A stretch of 64,000 bases of DNA. Source: Pisolithus tinctorius. Lineage: Eukaryota; Basidiomycota; Agaricomycetes; Boletales; Pisolithaceae. A program made the translations under genes and the position numbers. The stretch spans positions 992,001 to 1,056,000 of the forward strand of contig JANFAH010000003.1 of the NCBI GenBank assembly GCA_024663395.1. The letters run 5' to 3'. Below, piece by piece: positions 35,146 to 45,955 of this stretch (position 1 is its first letter; each line of letters begins with the position of its first letter). The notes beneath the pieces are model-generated. The model was not told where the DNA came from and did not search any database. It saw only the letters and a list, made by a program, of their open reading frames with translations.

Positions 35146-37413
35146 ATGACAGCGGGACTAGGGCGAACGCAATCGAGAAAGTTTAACAAGAGCAGAGGCG
35201 ACGAGCGCGGGAACTCGCCAGGCGGGGGTAGTAATAGTCATCACAGTCGTAATGGCGTGGTGCAGAGTGTCGTGATCGATATCACAGTCGCACATCCTGT
35301 CATTCCTCCACGGACCTCCTCCTTAGCGTGGCACGACACTGAGTCAAAGGGTAGCAGTATGGCGAGTTCCACTAGTGCTGCTGCTATGGACGCGGACGCC
35401 ATGCCACCGCCGAATGGTCACCATGACCATGAGGTTGGTGCAGGCCCGCCAATACCACCACTACCACCACCACCACCACTTCCGCAGACACCCCGCGTAT
35501 GGGATGTTGCGACGACCGAGGATACTACTGCAGATTTAGGTTCTACCTCTAACTACTCCATAACAATTCCCATGGAAAACACGTTCTTCACAAGTGATAA
35601 CCTCATCCCTAATTTTCCCGATGCGGATGCTCTGCAACCTGCAGCACCACCAAGGAAGGCGACGCCACCACCAGCATCCCTCCCACTTGTGGTTACGAGT
35701 CGCCCGTCCTCTAGTTCCTCTCGGGTCTCGCTCGCTCCGTCGCACTTGTCTGCTAGGTCGTTGGCAGCCGGCCCGTCTTCCTTGGCGACGTCGTGGGCGT
35801 CTAAGGGAAACGTCGGCAACGATTGTCAAGCCGAAGGCGAGGTAGGGTTAGAGTTGGAAATGAATGCAGAAGAGGGGAATATGGTCAGGAGTAGTGAGGT
35901 GATCGATTTAGTTGGAGAAGAGGGTGAAGAGGAACAGGAACGTGCTCAGGAGTTGAGGCAGCCACGGGAGGAGGCGTTAATACCGCACACCGCATTACCC
36001 ACGCCGAGGGCGCCAGGGTCAAGAACTGGGGGAGAATCGGGCAAAGGAGGGGCAGTGCTGGAAGGGGGTGATCACGTTGCGCCTCCAAATGATACTGTGG
36101 GAGAAGCGGATATCGTGGACGCACTGTGGCACCCCCTCTCGAGCGATCCACTTTCGGATGAGAGGGATCACAGCTTCGATCCTGATGGCGATCAGATAAA
36201 CAGCCCACCTGTCAAAGAGGTAGAAACGCGCCGGAGAAGCGTTCAGTTCTCGGAAAGCTGTTCCTCTGAAACAGACGAGAAGAAAAGGCCCGCGGAGTGC
36301 CATAGGGCCTCACTCAAACTTTCTGCATCGGAGAAGCTGGAGCAGCTGAAACTCAAGTTGAGGTCATCAGAGCCGTGGGATCTTGGGCTTCCGCCGGAAG
36401 ATAGTAATTCAAGGGGTTTGGGTGGTGGTGTGGCATTCAGGGTTGGAGATGGGGACAGAGACCAAGAGGGTAATGAGCACCCGAGTTCGGACTATTATTC
36501 AACACTGAATTCGAAGAACTTCGCTGTGATGCAAAAGAGGTACGCGGTTGCCTTTTTGTGTTTTATACCAGAAATTCCATTCCTGCTCTTCTTTGTCCCA
36601 CGTTTTGCTCATCTCTACTCGCCCTTCTTGCCGCTTTCTCTTCCTTCTCCTGCCATGCACCTGTGCTGATCTATTGCATGACTCACGTTATCCCCCAATG
36701 CAGCCGCCAGCGTCCTCTGGTTCCACATTCTTCATACTATTTCGGACCTCCCCCTCCTGACTCCGCTTATGGAACAGCGCCAGTAGGCCACATCGGAGTG
36801 CATCACCCGCGTGAGATTGTGAGAATCGAGCGGGACTACACCGGCGGAGAAGTGGTACAGTTCATGCCCGTGTTTCCATTGGAGTTGGAGGGTCGGGTGA
36901 GTGTTTCTCGTGCAGTTGGCTCTCGGCTGCATTCACGATGGTGCGACGGTCTTGTGTGCAGATAACTGCGACCCAGTTTCTCGAGACCATCAACAACATC
37001 AACGAGATCTTAATATCGGCTTACAGCCTTCGACATTCATTCGTATACAACGTTATGGCGGTTGCTACACTCCAGCTGTCGACGCTGGTTGTGACGTCCC
37101 ATTATACCAAGGTGCGCATTGCGCGGGTTTATGGTTTTGGCGTGACAAAGCTTTAAATAATGCCTATGTTTTCCTCTTCCTTTCTTTGGGAAACACAGGA
37201 GATGCGAAGGCTGGAGAGAAAGATCGATGAATTAAACACACAACTTTATAATCCGGCTGGTCTCAATATATTATGGCCCCGGAAAGTAGCCTTTCTCTTC
37301 GTAAGTCTCCTCACGTGTTCTTGAAATGGCTTGTGATTGACCATCTACTATCTTCTGGGAAGCTTGAAATTGAATACTATGTAAGTCCTTACGCCCTGTT
37401 TGACACAATCTAG
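35146..37413 (+). CDS. ERF4: Erf4/GOLGA7-domain protein, palmitoyltransferase subunit
   Basis: Partner of the DHHC enzyme Erf2 in Ras palmitoylation at the ER/Golgi (GOLGA7 in animals). The start at 35146 (MTAGLGRTQSRKF) opens about 460 residues of disordered, Pro- and acid-rich sequence. A 164-bp intron (36540 GTACGC to GCAG) rebuilds K-S-R-Q-R and leads into the domain. There HHPREIVRIERDYTGGEVVQ and FMPVFPLELEGR are followed by an intron, then ITATQFLETINNINEILISA and YSLRHSFVYNVMAVATLQLS. The last part has MRRLERKIDELNTQLYNPAG, LNILWPRKVAF and LEIEYY. The exact end is uncertain: reading on gives ten further residues and TAG at 37411-37413, and a donor-like GTAAGT follows LEIEYY directly. 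The long N-terminal extension is unlike the short animal protein. Confidence 0.88.
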
Positions 37414-39948
37414 ACGTTTACGGCGATCGGCGTAATAGTGATCAGATGTGTCGGCTTTGGAATTGCATATACGTCGTGCGGGTTGTGGAGCCCATGCCTC
37501 CCTTCCCTCTACTCTCATTTTTAGTACATACCATGGAGCCTCTCTCTTGCCATTCCCTCCTTATCTCAACCAATCAATTCCCAATTGTACATGTCACCGG
37601 TTATGACACCCGGATCTCTCTCCACCTAGTTGCCATTTTCCTCCGTTATCATCGTTGTGTTGGTGGCATATCATTTTGCACTTCGCCGGCGGCCCCGCTA
37701 TATTCATTGCCAGCATTTACTTCCGTCAGGTTCGCCTTCTCTTGGCTGGCCTACCATTCTTCGAAGGGATATTGTTTATTCGGGGTAATTTATTTAATGG
37801 TAACATTTTCACATTCACACTCTGTATGTGCTTTGTCCGACTCTGAGGGTGGTTTCAATGGAAACGGTCACAGGTTCGGAAAATGGCATGCGCTGTTATT
37901 TCATGCGATCACCGTCAGGGTAACTATGCTACATAGCGGGGGTTCATCTGATCGGTAGACGGTTACATGGAATCCCTCACCCAAAGAATAGATTGCGGCG
38001 TCTTGTTACAGAATCTCTGCGTAAACCAAATACCTCGTGGCAGCCGGTCCGACTTCTTGCAGTAAAGCCACTTTCATATCTTCCTGGTACTAGCACAGTT
38101 CAGGTCGTATGATGAGGGAAACACCTTCTAATGACTCCGACCCTAGCCCCGTTGCACACCTGCAAGATAGTCCAGAAGGCATTAAATATTGAAGGCGTCC
38201 ATTTGTTCGGGCACCCGACACGTTACTCAGTGGACATGGTTTTCAGGGCCCTCACGGCGTACAGGGTTATTACCTTATCCTTCAGCAGAGCGAAACATCG
38301 TGAGTTGTGCGCAGAACAAATTATGTGCTCCCACAGGCGGTACTTGATTCTCTTGGTCGCCGGAAGCCGGTGAGATGCTAGGCATGCAAGTAACTCAATC
38401 AGCTTTCCATTAAATAATGAAACGTTGGACAAACAGGATAAATACATTTGCTTCCGACCAGCACCCTTGGGGCCACTCCACAGAGGGCAGCAACCCAAAA
38501 CAGATGAACTGGGTTTCAAGTTTATGGTTATGGTCTGGAAGAGGAAACTATACACCATGCCCCTGGAAGGCCCTTCCTAGGGCCTTCTGCGCCTATTATA
38601 TCGGGTGCGACAGTCGGACGAATATGCTGCGATGGTGAAGAACTTCACCTAGCTTCTCAGGAAACGTAAACAATTAGTCCAACAGTGAAAGTCCAAAGAA
38701 GGTACGTCGACCCTGCGCACTGGGCCACCATCTGATAGCACTGTTCAAAGAGGGGCCGGAGCCGTTTGTACGCTGTAAAAGGATATGGGCAACTCGGCAC
38801 GATCGGCCGGAACGTTAACATCACATCCAGGTCGCTCTGAATGGTTCACTATCGGGCTTGTTCAAAAAAGGCTGACTTAAGATCCCAGTAAGAACTCGGC
38901 GGCAGTGATTAGTTGGTTCTGGGAAGCAGGGCTTAATTTTAGGTGTCAGTGGGGATGTCATTCTGCAAGAAATGGTTGTCATCGATCGAAATAGAGTACT
39001 ACAAGAACGTACGTGTACTGTGCATGATTATCCAGTCTGCATTTCCAAATGATGTCAAAATACTGGCGCGTAAAGGATACCCACGAGGAGACGCTCGATC
39101 GGAAATCTAAAGTATTCAGTTGGCATTAAGTGCGTGGTTTATCCGGGAGTACTTCCAAGATACTACGCCGTAGTACTCTTCCAGAAGGTTTCGAATAGCT
39201 CTGTTCACCCGTTACTGTGGGACAGATGACATCAAAAGAACCAAAGCATTGCGCAATTCTCTAGCGATGAGCCGATTAATATTGCGGCGCTGAAAGCCCA
39301 AAGCCGTCAGTGATGCGTCGTCGCGGAGGCGTATTGTGGAGTCGTAAGGTTCGCACAAGACCGGTGAACTTTTTTTTTCACGGGCCTCGCCGGTCTAGTC
39401 CACCTGTCGTATGTACATATAGAGCAGGTCAAGCTTCTTTGCGCGAGAACTAAATGGGATTTAGTAGCGAAACCAGACGGAGGATATTGCTGATTTTGAA
39501 ACATTATCGTCCCGGCATCTCAAGGTATTCCCTGATCATGGGCAGTGTGGTCGTCATAATGAAAGCAAATAAATTACCTACTCATGCCGCTGTGCCTGGG
39601 ATCTGAGTAAGAACACATGGCACGAAGACTGTTCGGTGCCCGAGGACACCACATCTGACCTCCGTAAGCTTTGTCCGTTGATAGAACAGATTGCGGCAGG
39701 CCGAGCTCTGAACATAGTAATTTGGAAGTGGACTTGGCCGTGGCTATCGCATTCAGAATCTTCGCCTTCGAAAAGGCACCAACCGACGATACTCAACGGC
39801 AGATCGAAGTACTTGCGGGCGATTTCCAACTGTGTCTTTGGGCCACATGCGACTTGAAAGTATGATTGTTGCGGAACGTGTTTGTTGTTCCGGTCGCAAG
39901 AGAGGTACATGAGTAAAATGACCACTGTGGCAGCCTTACCCGACAGCG
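37414..39948. other. Gene-poor stretch, no supportable gene
   Basis: About 2.5 kb. The frame 37446-37958 (plus) is Ser/Leu-rich with no family features. The minus-strand frame 39578-40090 mostly runs through the HIS6 3' end and its downstream region. A palindrome-like block CCCTGGAAGGCCCTTCCTAGGG lies at about 38561-38582. No mobile element could be named. Confidence 0.5.
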
Positions 39949-41274
39949 TCAACCGCAAGCCTCCCGCGGACCCCGAGACACCTTCACTAGGTCTTCGAAT
40001 TTGACCAGTGTTCCTCCGAAGATATCGAGAGAACTGAATTACATTGGTAGTCACGTTCCAGTAACTCGGCAGTGGCAAAAAAAGGCACAAACCTGCCGTA
40101 TGTCAAGTCCACCTTTCCGCCAGAAAGTCTGTCAACTAGCGAAAGATCATCTACGTCTAAAAGTGGTGTTAATATTGAGAACACGTGTACAGGTCGGAAA
40201 TCCCAACGTTTCGCTCCTCCGGCATAGGTAGTTGGTATTGTTACCCATTCAGCCAGTCCTGCAAAAAAAAAAGTCGATTCGGGCGTTTCTCGCATAAACA
40301 GAGTGCGTACTTCTCACGAGATCTTCGTCAATACCTTGACACAGGCCTTCCACGTCAGCAGCGTGGATCAAGAACTCACTGAACATTTCCGAGTCAGAAA
40401 CAAGCCAGACAAGCACGATATACTTGCCTACAATACTTGGATAGTAGATCGAGAGACTCTGAAGAATCACTTTCTTTAGTATGGAAAGGACAAAAAATTC
40501 CGAGATCTAGATTTGAACCTTTGCACACCTCCATGTCGGTGATGTCTTGCCATTTATTCATGGCCACTAGCCACTTGTCTCCTCGACGGCGGCAACTAAC
40601 AAGTCGGCTTTGCAGTAGCTTGAGAGTACGGTAAGAAACACTGGCGTACCTGACGTCGATTACTAGCCTGTCCTTGTCGATGGTATGAGACATGGCCTGT
40701 AGTCGCTCCAGGGAAAACTTGCCGGCTGGAAATAGGTACGACGTTATGATCACCTGGGACAAGTAAGAGTACAGTAAAATGATAATCGACTTGACTCCTG
40801 AGAATCGGGCGAGTCACCTTGCTAGCACCATTGTCTAACCATTCCTGAGCATTGGCATCAGTGACGCCGCCCCCGATCTGCAGGCCGCCTAGGAAAGGAG
40901 CAAATCAATAACAATGAGGATTCTGTCAACAGATATGAATGAGCAAGATGCGAGATTTCATGCCTGGCCAAGCAGCTAAAGCTTCTCTTGCTGCATCGTC
41001 ATTTTTGGGACCTAGCTTGATAATATGCCCGCCACGAAGGTCGTGGCGTTTATAGAGACGTGCAAAGTCACCTGGGGATTGGCTGCGATGATTGACTATG
41101 AATCTGGAGATGAAGGTGAATACCAGAGTGGGATAGGCCTTACGATGCTACGAAATTAGTTTTCAATGCTTCTGGATTGCTGTCCGACAGTGTGCCCCCG
41201 ACAATCTGCTTCACTTGACCATCGTGTAAATCGATGCACGGCCGGAAAATACTGCGGCGGTTGCAAGTCGACAT
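39949..41274 (-). CDS. HIS6: ProFAR isomerase of histidine synthesis
   Basis: Catalyses the Amadori isomerisation of ProFAR to PRFAR, the fourth step of histidine synthesis, on a TIM barrel. The start at 41274 reads [20 protein letters not shown] then [20 protein letters not shown]. Asp in CIDLHDG is the conserved catalytic base. Next come [78 protein letters not shown] and [20 protein letters not shown]. The last exon reads [15 protein letters not shown] and ends in a TGA at 39949-39951. The gene has several short introns. It lies downstream of, and in the same direction as, the Yap1-like gene. Confidence 0.94.
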
Positions 41275-41843
41275 TCTACAGTGTATGGGGCCGGACGACA
41301 AACTAATGATGATCGGTCTGAAAATGGCACACTAAGCTAGCCATATCCATCGGTGCGAATCTACACATCTTGGTCTGCACGGGAAAGGGGAGAAATGTAT
41401 TTAGTTGAGACCGTATGCCACACACAAGTGAGTACCCCGACAGACGGAATAAGTTTATCTAGGGCGACCGACGGCTCATAGACGACCGTATACGTATGCA
41501 ATATGTAGAGTATAGCAACCTTGGAAAAATGACTTATCCACAAGACAACAATAATACACGTACAGATGTGCGAACAAGAAAGAGAAAAAAGAAACCTGAT
41601 AGCACCATGCACATCTCACCCGAACACATAAATATGTGGACGGATAATCGTGCGAAGCTGTGAAAGAGGTAGGTAGCACATGAAACAAGGTGTCGCATCT
41701 ACTCCGAGTCAAGTCCGACCTTGATCCCGTGAGTTCGACAGCAGTCTTGCCGATATGATGCACGACCAAGGTGTCTGACTGTGGGTCCCCCTATCGATCC
41801 AACACATTCTGAGATTCCTGCCTCTGCCGTTCCCGAGGAATTG
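41275..41843. other. Intergenic between YAP1-like and HIS6
   Basis: 569 bp that should hold the HIS6 promoter. I looked for a Gcn4-type TGACTCA site and see none; a related sequence CGAGTCA lies near 41703. Short overlapping frames are not accepted. Confidence 0.4.
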
Positions 41844-44204
41844 TTATAGCTGTCCCTGCAACTGTATATGTTGTAGGTGCTGCTGCTCTTGCTGAGCGTG
41901 CGGCTGCGGATTTGGCATACAATGTGGACCATTCATCTTAAACTTCTCAATGATGTGACGTACACCCTCCGGTTCCAACACAACTTTTGTCCCATCGCAC
42001 CGCGCTTTCTTGGAGAATTCGGCACACAGTTGGTTGACATCAGCATCCTGCACGTATTATATTAGTGAAAATTCCTTGCTTATCATGGGAAGAGGAGATG
42101 GAGGGGGTGCAAAAGAAATAAAGCGAAATGACAAAAAGAAAATAATGCCAACCTTGAAGCACGGGCTGGAAGTGATGCTTCGCCAAGCCTGCAGCACCTC
42201 GACGTTATCCGGACTTTCCTCCGTCCTCGGGAAACGCGAGCCCTGACATGAGATAATGTCGCCCTGAGTGACGTCGCTCGCTTTGCGGAGTACCCTCGAT
42301 TCTTCGCATCTGCTTTCCGACTCCGGGGTTAGACCGATCGTCGAACACCCCACCGAAGGGCTGGTAAACGGTGACTCTCCGCATGCTGCAATGTGCTTTG
42401 CTACGTCTTCCCTCGTAATGCGTTTCTTTAGGCCGCTGTTAATTTCGCCTGCTGTTACATTACCACCATCAGTGCCGTGCCTAGATCCAGATACGGACGT
42501 AAGTGGGGAAGATGATGCTGTATTATTTCGCAATGACGGGCTCGAGTCTGATCGTTGTATATCCGGTGACGACACAGGTGATGTGGATGAAGAGGGTACG
42601 TTGGGCTGGGAACCAACATTCGCGTTCGCACCACCGATCCTGATGGAACCCGCATTGCCGTTTGCATGAGATACTGGACTGATGCTCGGAGGTAGAAGTG
42701 AATCGTCCATGAATGTAGTCCCGAATTCCATAGGCCCCCCACTATCTTGCCCGCTCCCGTTCCCCTGCGGCACCCCATTCGGGAACATGCCGCCCGAAAA
42801 GAGCTCATCTAGTCCATTGTTAGATGGGGCGAAGTGTTGGTTAAAATTCGCCGGCGTGAGCGTTTGACCGGTTGACGGTGGCCATGTCTGATTCGAGGAT
42901 GGTAGAGGACCAAATCTACCAAATCCAAATGCATCGAACGCATTTCCTCCGTTCGTTCCGTTCATGCTCACCGGACTGGTTGTTACCGCGGTCGTGGTCG
43001 AAGGCGTCTCAGGGGTGTCCGCAAATGTCATGAGCCAGGGGCTACTCGCAATGGTGCGATATTGGTTCGGAGGCGGGAGGGCATACTGACCGAATGGCGA
43101 ACTTGAATAGTCCGGTGGCTGTTGCTCCATGGTGACGTCCCCAACAGGAGGCTCATCAAGCATGCTCAACATGCCCGGATCGAAAGTCGTCAATGTCCCC
43201 CAGTCGATATCCCCACCTAGAGAAGATGGCTCTGGTGCACCGAAAAAGCTGAATGGAGATGAAGACGGAGGATGCATATTGGAATTGGGGGAGGTGGAAG
43301 GGGCTTGGGTGACGGATGCGGACGGAGGTGCAGACTTTGGCACAGAAAAGGTAAATTGAGCTTGCCTGAGAGCTATATTTTCCTGCTGCAAACGGGAGAG
43401 GAGATCTCGTAGATTGTTGTTTTCAGTTTGAGCCTCTTCATTTTTTGCTTCGAGTGCTGCGACTTGGTCTTCCAGCTATGGATGTCATATGCGATAAAGA
43501 TAATATGGTGGTTGAGGGACTCAGCCCTAGTGATGGGACGGGGAACACTTACGTCTTTGACATGTTTTTCTTTACGTTCACGGAATGCTCTTTGTGCGGC
43601 ACGATTTTGTTCTTTGCGTTTAAGTAACCGCGATTCATCCTGCTGAGCGAGGTAGGCAGAGCAGCGCCAAATCTCTTGACAGAGCCTCACCTGAGAGTTT
43701 CCTGTCGACTTTCGCTTGGAGGACTGCCCCTTTTTGGTCCCGGACTCGTCCACTATTAGAGGGAGGCATGCCAATGAGAGGGATTGTGATCAACAAGACG
43801 ATGACGTGACACTGACCAGCAAGCTTATTCTTTGGGTTATGCTCCTCATCAAGATCGTCATCAGAGGCTTTGCGTTTGAGTGCCGGTGTTTCGTCACCTT
43901 GTGCGTGATTGTTGCCTTGGCGAGGGTATGAAGAGTGCGACTGACGCCTTGAGACCGAGTCTACGTTATTGGCGGATGGGCTCGGGCTGCTATCGTCCGT
44001 GGATGGAGTGACGCCAGATAAAGAGAGCTTTGTGATCGATACGGGGTCTGCGCTTCCGTCCTTGTTACTGTCTGAGGGAGTGTCTGCTCCATGCGATATG
44101 GGTTGGAACTGTTTCTGGAGGAGAGCCAGGAGTTCATCTTCTGGCAATTGTGAGAACTGGGATGGGGCCGATGCCAGATTCCACAAGTTCGTGTAGTCAG
44201 ACAT
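41844..44204 (-). CDS. YAP1: Yap1/Pap1-type bZIP oxidative-stress factor
   Basis: AP-1-like activator; in yeasts, oxidation of its Cys-rich domains hides a nuclear export signal and keeps it nuclear. The start at 44204 (MSDYTNLWNLASAPSQF) leads to a Ser/Asp-rich region. The basic region reads KRKEQNRAAQRAFRERKEKH, the Yap-type variant with Q and F, followed by an intron and the zipper LEDQVAALEAKNEEAQ then NNNLRDLLSRLQQENIALR. About 360 residues of disordered sequence follow. Cysteines cluster near the end: HIAACGESPF, SVGCSTIG, SRCEES, ISCQGS, SSPCFK, and in the last exon NQLCAEFSKKARCDG, followed by VVLEPEGVRHIIEKFKMNG. It stops at 41844-41846. The C-terminal Cys domain is present, so redox control is likely but inferred. 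Confidence 0.92.
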
Positions 44205-45955
44205 GGTCTGTGCGCAACACGGTGTGCTGGCTAGTCAGTGTCCAAAACGACGAGCCTGTGCGATGACGACGAATAAGTGCAGTGGACAGTCGCCCGCTCA
44301 GGAGAAGCCCAGCCACATCGGTCCGGGAAAAAAACTATTTAATTATTTTCCTCGCTCGTACATAACCCCCCCTTATCGATAAATTCTAATTCCCTGCCGC
44401 ATTGACGTAGGTGGCCGGCAAAAGGTTGGCCAGGGTTAGCCATGCCCATATCGGGCTTATATTGGTCTCCTTCGAAAGACCTCCCGGCGAGTTCTCTAAT
44501 TGCCGCGATCAAAGCCATTATATCGGCATCGTCCGCGGCCAGCAAGTGACTCGACTCCCAGGCCGCAGCCCACAGACGCTCTCAATACTAGTTAGTTCCG
44601 ACGGTCCTGAACACTTGTTGGAGGAGAATGACACCTCAGATGGTGATTGCAGCAGCCCACTGGTTTCTCGAAGGGTGTAATATCATGCCACAAGGGAGCC
44701 GTTGCCCAGCGATCAGCATCGGTAGCAAACAACGGCCGACACCAGTGGGTCTCGGCAATCAACCCATCACTCCGTCACGGGGACTCGCTCATCGACCACT
44801 TCAAATGCATTCACCAGTCTATCAACGCGTGCTTAGGAGCTTCTTGTTTCACCACCTTGCTGGCATCTGGATCGGCAGTACAACTCTACCGACGGGCTTC
44901 AAAAGTCTTAGGTGACCAGATACTTTAAATGTGACCACGGTCGACTCACTGTTACAAGACTCATTCAACCTCGCCCGACGGAGCATGCACAGCCTTTCCA
45001 CGTACGTTTGAATTGGATTCATTTGCGAGGATGGCATGACAGGTTTTCTGATTGCGTACTAGGAACACCGCCATAACCCCACAGCTTTCGATTGTCCAAT
45101 GCACATGCACCTCGCCGAGGCCACCTTCTGAAACCAGACGAATGACATCTACTCACAGACACTTGTTATGCTGCGAATGCATTGAGCACGTAACATGGCA
45201 AGTCTATCAGACAACTTGCAGTCTTCAAACTGCATGCACTGTTTATGGAATGTCAAGCTGGGCAACAATTGTTGGGACTGAGGTGCGACCTCACAGACGT
45301 GTGCACATTGTGAATCAAAAACGGGTCGGCTCCCTTCAACTCCTCGGTCAACCGGTCACCCACGGCGAGCCTGAGAAGGATCTTAATTTTGGCAGGCTCA
45401 TTTCAACACACTCGTGTCATTGTGCCCTTGATGTGACGTCATAGAACTTAACTGCGCTCTCCCTTCCTTGCAGACTCTTCCCAGCCGACGGGTTATCTTT
45501 GTGCAGCGGTTGATTAGTTTCTATAGTAAGTTACAGTAACCTGCCACCTTCAGCGCACCTCCGAGCAGATGTTCCTGGGTTTGAATTAGGTTTTATGTAA
45601 ATCGGAGCCTGCCCCTTGGGGTTGCAGTTGCCACTCCCAGTGGTGAACTACGCACGGGGTTAGTGCCTGTAAGCGGTGTCGAGTTATGGGTCTATACAAT
45701 ATATATACGTGTTCCCTCGGGGCCATCGTGGTTGCGGGTGTCCATGTATAGCATGGCATTGGCTCGTTTGTATGCTTGAAGGAGAACTTACATGCCTGCA
45801 TCTGGGCGAGTAAACCAGTAACTTACCCGTTTGCTCGCATAGATGCGGGTGAGTCCAACGAGTTCACGAGTAGTACAGCAGTGGTGCATTGTTTAAGATT
45901 AATCCATTGGAATCGTCGCTAAAACAACGAAGGTCCACCGGCAAGATGGCCTTGA
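44205..45955. other. Gene-poor stretch, no supportable gene
   Basis: About 1.75 kb between two minus-strand genes. Plus-strand frames at 44411-44928 overlap each other in different frames and have no family match. The part next to 44204 is the probable YAP1 promoter. Confidence 0.5.

Noticed and set aside
37446..37958. Plus-strand 170-codon frame downstream of Erf4
   Set aside because: Ser/Leu-rich with no family features; probably untranslated 3' sequence.
39578..40090. Minus-strand 170-codon frame
   Set aside because: It reads through an unspliced HIS6 intron and past the HIS6 stop in another frame.
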